Shown: piece after piece, positions 56,615 through 64,000 of the stretch
How the letters are laid out: every line of letters begins with the position of its first letter
How positions within the stretch are numbered: the stretch's first letter is position 1
Origin: Mesorhizobium sp. M1C.F.Ca.ET.210.01.1.1
GTDB lineage: Bacteria; Pseudomonadota; Alphaproteobacteria; Rhizobiales; Rhizobiaceae
Length of the DNA: 64,000 nucleotides
Direction of reading: 5' to 3'
Assembly (NCBI RefSeq): GCF_004791585.1
Contig: NZ_SRUU01000019.1
Span: 1 to 64,000 of the forward strand
Translations under genes and position numbers: made by a program
The notes under the pieces: generated by a model
Seen by the model: the letters and a program-made list of their open reading frames with translations, nothing else
What the model was told of the DNA's origin: nothing
Databases searched by the model: none

Positions 56615-57630
56615 GATCGCCGCATAGATCTTTCGTGCTAGCGATGACGCTAGGCGCGGCGCTGCTCGTCGCGCTGGCGCTGCTGTCGATTGCTTATGGC
56701 TCGACGCTGATACCCCTGCGAGAGGTCGTCGGCGCGCTGGCGCATGCGGCCGGGTTGGGCGGTGAGGCCGTGCCCGGCCCGGTCGGCAGCATCGTCGTCG
56801 ACCTCAGGCTACCGCGCGCGCTGCTGGCGATCGCTGTCGGCGCCGGCCTCGGTGTCGTCGGCGCGCTGCTGCAAACCGTCACCCGCAACGATCTCGCCGA
56901 CCCGTTCCTGTTCGGCCTCTCCTCGGGCGCCGCCGCCGGCGCGGTCTCGGTCATCACCGTCTTCGGCGACAGCTTCGGCATCTGGACGCTTCCGCTTGCC
57001 GCCTTCACCGGCGGCATACTGGCGGCGGCAATCGTGCTCCTGCTCGTCTCGCGGGTTAGGGGGCAGGGGCCTGAGCGGCTGATCCTTGCCGGTCTCGCCG
57101 TCTCCTTCATGTTCACCGCGCTGACCAACTATCTCGTCTTCGCCGGCGACCAGCGCGCCGCCCATTCGGTGCTGTTCTGGACCATGGGCGGGCTCGGTCT
57201 CGCCTGCTGGGACAATATCGGCCTAGCGGCGCTGGGCGCCGTCATCATCCTTGCCTATGGCCTCTGGAACCACCGCCGCTTCGATGCCTTCCTCGCCGGC
57301 GAAAGTGCTGCCGAAAGCCTCGGCGTGCCGGTGGCGAGGATGCGCCGCACGACGTTCCTCATCGCGGCCCTGGCCACCGCGATCCTCGTTGCCGTGGCCG
57401 GCGTCATCGGCTTCGTCGGCCTGATGATCCCGCATCTCGGCCGGCCGCTGGCCGGTCCGCTGCACCGGCCCCTGATAGCGATCTGCGCGCTGTTCGGGGC
57501 GATCCTTCTTCTGGCAAGCGACCTTCTCGCCCGCACGCTGCTGCCGCCGCAGGAACTGCCGATCGGCATCATCACCAGCTCGCTCGGCGCCTTCTTCGTC
57601 GTCACCATGCTGATGCGCAGCCGCCTCTGA
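56611..57630 (+). CDS. btuC: Cobalamin-type ABC permease (BtuC-like)
   Basis: 339 residues starting at a TTG that overlaps the binding-protein stop (TTGA). It has ten TM helices of the FecCD/BtuC family: GSIVVDLRLPRALLAIAVGA, LQTVTRNDLADPFLFGLSSG, AVAGVIGFVGLMIPHLGRPL. The last is the family's conserved GFVGLxxPHxxR motif. It forms the channel for the importer. It ends 10 bases before the convergent cdsA-type gene. Confidence 0.93.
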   Translation: MRSPHRSFVLAMTLGAALLVALALLSIAYGSTLIPLREVVGALAHAAGLGGEAVPGPVGSIVVDLRLPRALLAIAVGAGLGVVGALLQTVTRNDLADPFLFGLSSGAAAGAVSVITVFGDSFGIWTLPLAAFTGGILAAAIVLLLVSRVRGQGPERLILAGLAVSFMFTALTNYLVFAGDQRAAHSVLFWTMGGLGLACWDNIGLAALGAVIILAYGLWNHRRFDAFLAGESAAESLGVPVARMRRTTFLIAALATAILVAVAGVIGFVGLMIPHLGRPLAGPLHRPLIAICALFGAILLLASDLLARTLLPPQELPIGIITSSLGAFFVVTMLMRSRL

Positions 57631-57639
57631 TCCGCGCGC

Positions 57640-58575
57640 TCAGACCGTCCAGAAATAGCGCACGATGTGGAAGAAGATCGGCGCGGCGAAGACAAGGCTG
57701 TCGGTGCGGTCGAGCATGCCGCCATGGCCTTCGATCAGATGGCCCCAGTCCTTGACGCCCTGGTCGCGCTTGATCGCCGAGGCGACAAGCCCGCCGAGGA
57801 ATCCCATCGTGCAGGCGACGAAGGCGACAGCCGAGGCTTGCAGCGGCGAAAACGGTGTGATGAAGGAGAGCAGCGCGCCGAGCAGGCTAGAGGCGACCAG
57901 CCCGCCGACCAGGCCTTCCCAGGTTTTCGACGGCGAGACGGTCGGCGAGAAGCGGTGTTTTCCGAACAGCTTGCCGAAGATGTACTGCAGCACGTCGCTG
58001 CCCTGCACGACGATGATCAGGAAGGCGATGAGCAAGAGGTTGCGGCCTTCGAAGCCGGGCACGTTGAGTGTCAGCAGGGCAGGGACATGGCTGACGCAGT
58101 AGACCGAGATCATGATCGCCCATTGCTGCGCGGCGATGCGCTCCAGGAAGCGCTCGGTGTCGCCATGCAGCGCCGTGATCGCCGGCATCAGCAGGAAGCA
58201 GTAGACCGGGATGAAGATGACGAAGAGGCCGTACCAGGCCGTCCACACCAGCCAGTACTGGAACGGGATGACGATGCCGAACATGCCGAGCAGCACCCAG
58301 TGGTCGCTGCGGCGGCTATGGGTGAGCGTCACGAACTCGCGCAGCGCCGCGAACGAGATCAGCGCGAACAGGATGGTCATGCCGTAGCGGCCGAAGAAGA
58401 AGGCGACCGTCATCAGCGCCACCATCACCCACCAGGCGTTGATGCGCTGGGTGAGGTTGACGAGCGTTGCGCTCAGCGGCTTCGGCGCGCGCGCCGAAAG
58501 CACGCCGGCGGTGACGCTGGCGGTGCTCAGCACCACGAAAAGGCCGATGATCAATATGCTGATTTCATGGCGCAT
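57640..58575 (-). CDS. ynbB: Phosphatidate cytidylyltransferase (CdsA/YnbB-like)
   Basis: 311 residues, TGATG-coupled to the acyltransferase gene. It has eight or more TM helices and the CdsA signature SPTVSPSKTWEGLVGG with the C-terminal HGGMLDRTDSLVFAAPIFFH. CdsA makes CDP-diacylglycerol from CTP and phosphatidic acid. As the last gene of a six-gene operon with a CDP-alcohol phosphotransferase, it is the E. coli YnbB counterpart rather than the housekeeping CdsA. I infer the operon makes its own CDP-lipid pool. Confidence 0.9.
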   Translation of the reverse strand: MRHEISILIIGLFVVLSTASVTAGVLSARAPKPLSATLVNLTQRINAWWVMVALMTVAFFFGRYGMTILFALISFAALREFVTLTHSRRSDHWVLLGMFGIVIPFQYWLVWTAWYGLFVIFIPVYCFLLMPAITALHGDTERFLERIAAQQWAIMISVYCVSHVPALLTLNVPGFEGRNLLLIAFLIIVVQGSDVLQYIFGKLFGKHRFSPTVSPSKTWEGLVGGLVASSLLGALLSFITPFSPLQASAVAFVACTMGFLGGLVASAIKRDQGVKDWGHLIEGHGGMLDRTDSLVFAAPIFFHIVRYFWTV

Positions 58576-59234
58576 CAATCGTCTCGGTCAGGGCGCGGAT
58601 CGAGCGCCAGAAGTGCTGCGCGGGCACGCGCGAGGAAGGCGCGGCGTTCCTCGCTAGGCGCCACCGCCACCGGAGCGCCGAAGACCACACGGCAAAGCAG
58701 TGGCACCGGCAGGAACTGGCCCTTGGGCAGGACGCGCGACATGTTCTCGATCCAGCAGGGGATGAGTTCCACGTCCGGCCGCGCCATCGACAAATTGTAG
58801 AGCCCGGAGCGGAAGGGCAGCAGCTCATCGCTCATGTTGCGCGTGCCTTCCGGGAAGATGATCAGCGAATGTCCCTGGTCGAGTACCGAGAGCATGACGG
58901 AGATCGGATTCTCTTCCGGACTTGTCCATTGCCGGCTGATCAGCACGGAGGACAGCATGTCCTCGGCTATGAAGCGGCGCAGCCGCGACTTCCCCCAATA
59001 TTCGGCAGCGGCGATCGCGTGCGTGATGGCACGTTCCTTCTCGCTGAGGCAGGCCGACAAAAGGATGAAATCGCCGTGGCTGGTGTGGTTGGCGAAATAG
59101 ATGCGCTGCCGGTCGGACGGCTGGCTGCCGCTCCAGATTGGGCGCACGCCGGTCACCGCCCAGGCCAGCGCCGACAGGCCGACGGAGGTCGCCGTCTGCA
59201 GCAGGGTGAAGGTCCGCAGCGACAGCTTGCTCAT
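58575..59234 (-). CDS. PlsC-type lysophospholipid acyltransferase
   Basis: 219 residues. The acyltransferase motif NHTSHGDF supplies the H-x4-D catalytic pair, and FPEGTRNMSDELLPFRSGLY carries motif III. The N-terminus has a TM segment (TLLQTATSVGLSALAWAVTG). The family acylates lysophosphatidic acid to phosphatidic acid or a related lysophospholipid. It overlaps its neighbours on both sides, so it is fully integrated in the operon. E. coli ynb has no such gene that I recall. Confidence 0.9.
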   Translation of the reverse strand: MSKLSLRTFTLLQTATSVGLSALAWAVTGVRPIWSGSQPSDRQRIYFANHTSHGDFILLSACLSEKERAITHAIAAAEYWGKSRLRRFIAEDMLSSVLISRQWTSPEENPISVMLSVLDQGHSLIIFPEGTRNMSDELLPFRSGLYNLSMARPDVELIPCWIENMSRVLPKGQFLPVPLLCRVVFGAPVAVAPSEERRAFLARARAALLALDPRPDRDD

Positions 59235-59674
59235 CGCGGCATCCAGAATCCGGCGGTCAGGAACGAGATGACAAAGATCGCGAAGGCGACGCGCTGGCGG
59301 GCAAGCAGGCGGCGCGTTCCGGCGATACGGTCGTCGAGTGTGCGCGAAGAGGAAGGGGCGGGCTTGAGCCGCATGCGCGCCAGCAGATCGTCGACCGCGG
59401 CACCACCGGAAACCTCATTATCGTGCGTCGCCATCAGCCGGAACAGCAGCGCATCGAAGAGGAGCAGCGCGGAAAGGCCAAGCACGGCGACGGCGCTTCC
59501 CGCCGCGACCAGAAGCGCCAGCACGGCGAGAGGCGCCTGCAGGGCGCCGCGCGCCGAGGCGACCAGCGGCGCGACGCTGTCGCCGGCGATCACGACCGCG
59601 GCCGGCCATGCCGCCTGCTTGAGGAGCATGGCGGCGAAAGCTGCCGTCCGCTGCCGATACGCGTCGTCCGTCAT
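59231..59674 (-). CDS. Small membrane protein of the lipid operon
   Basis: 147 residues from the ATG at 59674, which overlaps the upstream phosphatase stop (ATGA); longer upstream starts are in non-coding sequence. It contains two to three hydrophobic segments (LQAPLAVLALLVAAGSAVAV then LGLSALLLFDALLF, and RVAFAIFVISFLTAGFWMPR at the C-terminus). Between them is a charged linker SRTLDDRIAGTRRLLARQR. I do not recognise the family. Its position suggests a scaffold or auxiliary subunit. Confidence 0.72.
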   Translation of the reverse strand: MTDDAYRQRTAAFAAMLLKQAAWPAAVVIAGDSVAPLVASARGALQAPLAVLALLVAAGSAVAVLGLSALLLFDALLFRLMATHDNEVSGGAAVDDLLARMRLKPAPSSSRTLDDRIAGTRRLLARQRVAFAIFVISFLTAGFWMPR

Positions 59675-60999
59675 GCCGGCTCGTCCTGGAAATGCACCGG
59701 CCGGCCAGATGCTGCGAGCTGCTTTTGCGCCTGCGCCGGCGTGTGCGAGCGGCCGCTGGCGACCAGCCATTCGGCGACGACGGTGGCGCTGCGCTGAAAG
59801 CCGAGCGCGCAGCATACCAGCACCGTGCCTTGCCGTCGCGCCGGTTCTATTGCCGTCGCCGCCCGGTCGAGCGCGTCCGCCGGTGGCGATAGGAGATCGA
59901 GCATTCCGAAGCTTTCCCAGCGGCCCGGCGCGTAACGCGGCCGCTCCAGCTCGGCGGCGAGGTCGATGACCGTGCCGAAGCGATCAACTTCGGCAGCGTC
60001 GGGAAAACGTCCGAGGAAGACGCCGTCGGCGACCGCCACCACCGGCGGCAGCTTGCGCGTCCATGCCCAGACATTGATCCTGGCACCCAGCCTGTAAGGC
60101 CAGAGCAGGATGCGGCTTGCCAGCGACACATAACCGTCAGCCGTCTTCTGGAACACTTTCGCGCCGGCTCCGGCGTAGGCGAAGGCGACAGTCGCCAGAG
60201 CCAGCGACGGCCACACAAGAACAAGCGCGATAGCAGAAAAGAAGACGCCGATGGCAGCACAGGCGAGCGCCAGAGCAGCGCCCAGCGCGTAGCAAAGCGC
60301 CAGTCTCCGTGCCTTGGCATCGGCGGTCAGGCGGAAGCCGGCGAAGGGCAATTCGCCCCTGGCCGGAAACAGCCACAGCGCGAAGACCCCAAGCAGCGCG
60401 CCGGTCGGGATGTCGATGAAATGGTGCTGCCATGTCGTCAGCACCGAGGCGCCGATCAGGAAGCACCAGCCGTGCCAGAGCGTCAGGAGAGGGCCAGGGA
60501 GCCGCTGGCGCCAATGATCCCAGATGATCACCAAAAGCGCGATATGCAGCGACGGCGCCTGGTTGAACGGCTTGTCGAAGCCTCCGAGCACGGCAAACAG
60601 CAAACCTGGTAGGCCGCTTGTCGTCGGCCGCACGAAAGTCGCGGTCAGAGGAAACAGGATGAAGCACGAGACGGCGACGACCTGTGCCGTGAGGTATCGG
60701 CCGGCCAGCCGGTCGACGCCCTGCCGGCTGTCGTTGAGCAGCAGCGACAGGCCGTAGAACAGGTTGATCGACCAGTAGGGCACGATCGTCCAGGCGAGGA
60801 ACGAGATGTGCCGCTCCCAGGCGAACACGATGCTGCCGACATGCTCGCGTGTCGACGCCAGCCAGTTAGCAAAGCCGTAGGTCGAATAGAAGAATGGCGC
60901 GAGCAACGCGAGCCAAAGCGCTGCCCGGACCACGATCCTGCCGTAGGGTTCGGCTGCTGGGCTGGCTGAAAGTGGCGGGGGCTCGGCACTGGTGGGCAT
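59671..60999 (-). CDS. ynbD: PAP2 phosphatase fused to dual-specificity phosphatase (YnbD-like)
   Basis: 442 residues. The N-terminal half is a multi-TM PAP2 domain with NQAPSLHIALLVIIWDHWRQ and TTWQHHFIDIPTGALLGVFA (PSxH and HxxxxD motifs). The C-terminal about 150 residues form a cytoplasmic dual-specificity phosphatase with the P-loop VLVCCALGFQRSATVVAEWL (C-x5-R). The residue before the catalytic Cys is Cys instead of the usual His. The fusion corresponds to E. coli YnbD. A lipid phosphate is the likely substrate. Confidence 0.9.
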   Translation of the reverse strand: MPTSAEPPPLSASPAAEPYGRIVVRAALWLALLAPFFYSTYGFANWLASTREHVGSIVFAWERHISFLAWTIVPYWSINLFYGLSLLLNDSRQGVDRLAGRYLTAQVVAVSCFILFPLTATFVRPTTSGLPGLLFAVLGGFDKPFNQAPSLHIALLVIIWDHWRQRLPGPLLTLWHGWCFLIGASVLTTWQHHFIDIPTGALLGVFALWLFPARGELPFAGFRLTADAKARRLALCYALGAALALACAAIGVFFSAIALVLVWPSLALATVAFAYAGAGAKVFQKTADGYVSLASRILLWPYRLGARINVWAWTRKLPPVVAVADGVFLGRFPDAAEVDRFGTVIDLAAELERPRYAPGRWESFGMLDLLSPPADALDRAATAIEPARRQGTVLVCCALGFQRSATVVAEWLVASGRSHTPAQAQKQLAASGRPVHFQDEPA

Positions 61000-61012
61000 G
61001 CGTGGACGGTTC

Positions 61013-62800
61013 CTAACGCCGCCTTGCGAGCGAGACGGTGAAGATGCCCCACTGGTCGATGCGCTGGTCGAGCTTCTCGAAGCCGGCCGCCTCGACCAAC
61101 TGGTCCATCTCGCCTTGCGTGCGCCTCCGCATCACCCAGGCCTGGCCGCCGCGATGCGAGGTCAGGCTGCGCGCGATCATCTCGAGCTGCGGGTGCCAGG
61201 GCTGGTTGGTGTAGAGGAGCAGGCTGCCCGGCTGCATCGCGCGGGCTAGGCCGCCGAGCGAGCGGGCGATCAGGGCGTTGTCACGGAAGAGCTCGTAGAG
61301 GCCGGAGACGATGGCGAGGTCCGGCACCGGATCGAGCCTGGCCAGCCCATCGCCGTCGAAGGCGTCGGCGCGCTGGAACGAGACGCTGGCGGGCAATTGC
61401 CGCTCGGCGATCAGCTTGCGGCCGAGCTCGACATTGAGGTCTGAATAGTCCCGCAGGCGCACGCTTGCCGGCTGCTCGGGGCTTCTGCCGATGGCGTCGA
61501 GCACATAGCGGCCGTGGCCGGCGGCGATATCGAGGATGTGACCGGGCCGTCCGGCGGCCCTGAGCATCGCCAGCGCCGAGCCGATCAGCTCTTCGAGGTT
61601 GAGCTTGCGCTGGCGGATGCCGCGCCAGCCGATGGCGTCGAGGAAGGTCCGGTCGACCATGCGGCCGATAGGTCCGAGGCCGCGCGCCTCGTTCTCGTAG
61701 ACATAGTCCAGCGTCGAACCGGAATCGAAGCCAGTGGCAACTCCGACCTTCATGCCGCGCGAGAACCAGCTGCCGAGGCGGATGAAGGCGCGGCTCATCG
61801 CCCAATAGAGGCCCTTCGGCGACAGGAGATCGAGCGGCGAGGCGAGCCTGTCGGCCTCGTCGCGCGTGTAGCCGGCGATATCCGCCTGCTTCAGGTCGAC
61901 AGCCTCGGCAGTCGAAGCGAACTGCCCATCGAGGAACGGCCGGATCAGGTCGAACGCCTTGGCGCGGTCGCGCTCGCCCAGCGTGTCGTGGAAGAAGCCC
62001 TGCAGCACGTGACGTTCTTTCGCGCGGCTGCCGAGATTGACGAAGAACTCGTGCTGGGGGCCATGCCGCACCACCCAGTCGCTGCCCGACAGAAGAAGCT
62101 GCGTCGGCACGGTGATGGCGCGTGCATCCGAAACGATGCGCGCCGCATGCTGGTAGAGCTCGACAAGGATGTTCGAGGCGATCGGCCTCGTGATCAGCGG
62201 ATCGCTTTCGAAGGAGGCGATGCGCAGCTGGTCATGGGTAAGCAGGTTCGCCTTGACGTAGGAATTGACGAAGAAGCGCCCCTTGATCTTCTGCCACAGC
62301 GCGATGCCTTCCTTGGCGAAGGGGACATAGAGCTTGACCGAGAAGGCGGGCGAGGCGAGTACCATGGCGCGCAACTTCGGCGCATAGTCGTGCACCCACG
62401 CCGCGGCGAGCACGGCGCCGAACGACTGCGCGATCAGCGCGATGTCCTGCGTTGCAAAACCGTCCCTCGCGGCGATCTCGCGCATGAAGCAATCGATGTC
62501 GCGCACAAGTGCCGCGAAGGAAGGAGCATAGCCGCGCTCGCCTTCGGAGCGGCCGTTGCCGCGCGCGTCCCAGGCATAGAAGGCATGGTCGGGCATGCCG
62601 AGTTCGTCGACGAGATGCGCCATGCGGCCGCCATGCTCGTGCCCGCGATGGAAGAGCACGACCGCGCCTTTGGCCTTTGCCGATACCGCCGGCCAGAAGC
62701 GGTAGAATATCTGCGTGCCGTCATGGCTGCGGAACGTGCGTTCCTCCGCTTGCCGCGCGACGCTTTGCATCGGCGCGGTGGCGATCGGTTCGTGAAGCAT
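61013..62800 (-). CDS. ynbC: Alpha/beta hydrolase fused to SAM methyltransferase (YnbC-like)
   Basis: 595 residues from the ATG at 62800 (GGGGGAAA upstream). Residues about 1-300 are a serine hydrolase of the monoglyceride-lipase type: VVLFHRGHEHGGRMAHLVDE, AWDARGNGRSEGERGYA and nucleophile LIAQSFGAVLAAAWVHDY. The C-terminal half is a class I methyltransferase with the SAM motif GHILDIAAGHGRYVLDAI and ADAFDGDGLARLDPVPDLAI. This domain pair is also found in E. coli YnbC. It suggests deacylation and methylation of the same lipid. Confidence 0.9.
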   Translation of the reverse strand: MLHEPIATAPMQSVARQAEERTFRSHDGTQIFYRFWPAVSAKAKGAVVLFHRGHEHGGRMAHLVDELGMPDHAFYAWDARGNGRSEGERGYAPSFAALVRDIDCFMREIAARDGFATQDIALIAQSFGAVLAAAWVHDYAPKLRAMVLASPAFSVKLYVPFAKEGIALWQKIKGRFFVNSYVKANLLTHDQLRIASFESDPLITRPIASNILVELYQHAARIVSDARAITVPTQLLLSGSDWVVRHGPQHEFFVNLGSRAKERHVLQGFFHDTLGERDRAKAFDLIRPFLDGQFASTAEAVDLKQADIAGYTRDEADRLASPLDLLSPKGLYWAMSRAFIRLGSWFSRGMKVGVATGFDSGSTLDYVYENEARGLGPIGRMVDRTFLDAIGWRGIRQRKLNLEELIGSALAMLRAAGRPGHILDIAAGHGRYVLDAIGRSPEQPASVRLRDYSDLNVELGRKLIAERQLPASVSFQRADAFDGDGLARLDPVPDLAIVSGLYELFRDNALIARSLGGLARAMQPGSLLLYTNQPWHPQLEMIARSLTSHRGGQAWVMRRRTQGEMDQLVEAAGFEKLDQRIDQWGIFTVSLARRR

Positions 62801-62836
62801 GGTGTTTCCCCCGGGCGGCATGGCTAGCCTCACTGC

Positions 62837-63445
62837 TTAGCCGGCGCTGCCAATAAGACCGGCGCGTATCCGGTTTATGGCGGTCAGCAGCGAAAGCGTT
62901 GCCATGATTGGAAACACAAACGGCGCGATCGATACCGGCCAAAGCCCGGCGGCGCACAGCACCGCGACCGCGCCGAGCGCCAGCGCCCTGTCGCTCTTGC
63001 CGAAAGGCCCGGCATAGTTGCGTCCAATGCCGGCGGCGACGCCGAGCACACCGGCGAACTCGGTGAGCACAGCAGCGACCGCGAAAGCGACGACACCCCA
63101 GCTGCCGAACTGCGCAAAGGCGGCAAATGGCAGGATCAGCGCCAGGTCGGAGACGACGTCGCAGATCTCATTGAGATACATGCCGAGCGTCGAAGCCTGG
63201 CCGTGCTCCCGCGCCAGCATGCCGTCAATGGCGTTGAGCGCCATGCGAACGAAAAGCACGACGGGAATGAGAAGAAGAACGATGCGCCAGCCCGGCAGAA
63301 GCGCGATCGCCGTTCCGGCGGCAATGGACAGCAAGGCGGCAAGTATCGTTATGCCGTTGGCCGTGATGCCAATTGTCGCCAGCCTCTCGACCAGCGGCCG
63401 CAGCCTATCCTGGAAAGCCGGCTTGAGCGCATAGAGCGTCGGCAT
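62837..63445 (-). CDS. ynbA: CDP-alcohol phosphatidyltransferase family protein (YnbA-like)
   Basis: 202 residues from the ATG at 63445. It has six TM helices and the CDP-OH-P motif region ALNAIDGMLAREHGQASTLG then MYLNEICDVVSD. The usual D-x2-D-G-x2-A-R-x8-G-x3-D-x3-D pattern is changed to Asn at the first and third Asp positions; second and fourth remain. These enzymes exchange CMP for an alcohol headgroup. The changed metal ligands imply altered chemistry. From memory E. coli YnbA has a similar Asn pattern; this needs an alignment. It is the first gene of the operon. Confidence 0.88.
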   Translation of the reverse strand: MPTLYALKPAFQDRLRPLVERLATIGITANGITILAALLSIAAGTAIALLPGWRIVLLLIPVVLFVRMALNAIDGMLAREHGQASTLGMYLNEICDVVSDLALILPFAAFAQFGSWGVVAFAVAAVLTEFAGVLGVAAGIGRNYAGPFGKSDRALALGAVAVLCAAGLWPVSIAPFVFPIMATLSLLTAINRIRAGLIGSAG

Positions 63446-63547
63446 TGCGTTGATCCCCCGATCCACCTCTATGTGTATCACGAAGACGCCGAATGGCACC
63501 AGCATGAGGCAAAAAACACAGTGAATTTTCAGTCGGTTGACGCCTTG

Positions 63548-63910
63548 CTATGAAGGCATTGCCTCAAGCCGTCGCCGCAGCCAGTATTGCAGCTTGATCA
63601 GGTGCCGCATCGGCTTGCGCTCGACGCGCCGGACATCGATCAGCGTGACGCCGCCGCCGTCCGACAGCGTGTGCAGCCCGGTGTCGAAGCCGTCGAGCCA
63701 GCCCTGCGGCGACAGCCGCTTGACGATGTCGGCCGAAAATTCCTCCGGCGTCAGCCGCTCGATGCGCAACAGGTTGATGGCGGTGCCATAGCCGGGCCGG
63801 ACCCGGATTTCGGCACGCTTTGACTGCGCCTGTCTGACTGCGCCGGGCCCTTCCTGGCAGCCGCTGCTTGCGCCTGGGCCGTTTTCACCAACCGTTGACC
63901 ATGATCGCAT
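63548..63910 (-). CDS. Hypothetical protein upstream of the lipid operon
   Basis: Up to 120 residues. The C-terminal about 75 residues look like real protein (TAINLLRIERLTPEEFSADI, VKRLSPQGWLDGFDTGLHTL, PMRHLIKLQYWLRRRLEAMP), but the first about 40 residues (MRSWSTVGENGPGASSGCQE) are low in structure and the start is uncertain; a start further in is possible. No family is recognised. It lies 102 bases upstream of ynbA on the same strand and may be a separate gene. Confidence 0.5.
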   Translation of the reverse strand: MRSWSTVGENGPGASSGCQEGPGAVRQAQSKRAEIRVRPGYGTAINLLRIERLTPEEFSADIVKRLSPQGWLDGFDTGLHTLSDGGGVTLIDVRRVERKPMRHLIKLQYWLRRRLEAMPS

Positions 63911-63966
63911 CGCATGGCTGCCATGCTATTTGCCGCCATCTGGAACAAAGCATCCCGCTTGAATAG

Positions 63967-63978
63967 TAAGCACGCTTA
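63967..63978. promoter_or_regulatory. AT-rich palindrome near the window end
   Basis: TAAGC-AC-GCTTA lies in an AT-rich stretch (TTATTATATATG follows). It is upstream of the 63548-63910 gene on the minus strand and may be a regulator site or part of a promoter for a gene beyond the window. The gap 63911-64000 holds no gene that I can support. Confidence 0.35.
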
Positions 63979-64000
63979 TTATATATGCCGCTCATGGTTT

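Overview
The window looks like chromosomal DNA of a Mesorhizobium-like alphaproteobacterium (order Rhizobiales). The evidence is high GC codon use, a complete aapJQMP general amino-acid transporter, a BetI/ChoX-type choline pair, a groESL operon with a CIRCE operator, GTG/TTG starts with GGAG-type ribosome binding sites, and dispersed rhizobial-style palindromic repeats. No rRNA, tRNA, CRISPR array, insertion sequence or phage gene was seen. This assignment is inference from gene content; no database search was possible.

Layout. 1-2.4 kb: a crotonase remnant, then a minus-strand set of ECF sigma factor, DUF4142 protein and cupredoxin. 2.4-4.9 kb: HPP-CBS membrane protein and cystathionine beta-lyase. 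5.4-9.7 kb: aapJQMP, closed by a strong terminator. 9.8-16 kb: DUF2459 protein, FAD monooxygenase, CHCC zinc-finger protein, and the ppk-ppx polyphosphate pair. 16-19.4 kb: two DoxX paralogues, fumC and a cupin gene. 19.4-24.5 kb: LysR regulator, BetI-like repressor facing a ChoX-like binding protein, alpha/beta hydrolase, second cupredoxin and NIPSNAP protein. 24.7-36.6 kb: an accessory-type mosaic of small enzymes and regulators (TetR, ArsR, AraC, GST, SDR, OsmC, GFA, LysE) with a badly broken alcohol dehydrogenase. 36.7-38.8 kb: groES-groEL. 39-40 kb: remnants including the tail of a subtilase. 40.3-43.9 kb: an MFS, flavin oxidase and PLP-enzyme operon under a TetR repressor. 44-47.6 kb: MarR-GNAT fusion, AraC regulator and a CadC-like TPR regulator. 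48.2-54.1 kb: RND efflux pump with an embedded FAD monooxygenase. 54.4-57.6 kb: cobalamin riboswitch, a 30-codon small ORF and a BtuFCD-type importer. 57.6-63.4 kb: a tightly packed six-gene membrane-lipid operon.

The best candidate for a poorly described system is that six-gene operon at 57640-63445. Its parts are a CDP-alcohol phosphatidyltransferase with Asp-to-Asn changes in the catalytic motif, a hydrolase-methyltransferase fusion, a PAP2/dual-specificity-phosphatase fusion, a small membrane protein, a PlsC-type acyltransferase and a CdsA-type cytidylyltransferase. The domain set matches the uncharacterised E. coli ynbABCD genes and suggests a complete route to a modified phospholipid or lipid-linked headgroup.

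Regulation is unusually easy to read. Divergent repressor/target pairs carry clear paired or palindromic operators at 21231-21268 (BetI), 24524-24569 (TetR/NIPSNAP), 35913-35954 (TetR/ADH pseudogene) and 40282-40296 (TetR/MFS). CIRCE precedes groES, and a cobalamin riboswitch precedes the importer.
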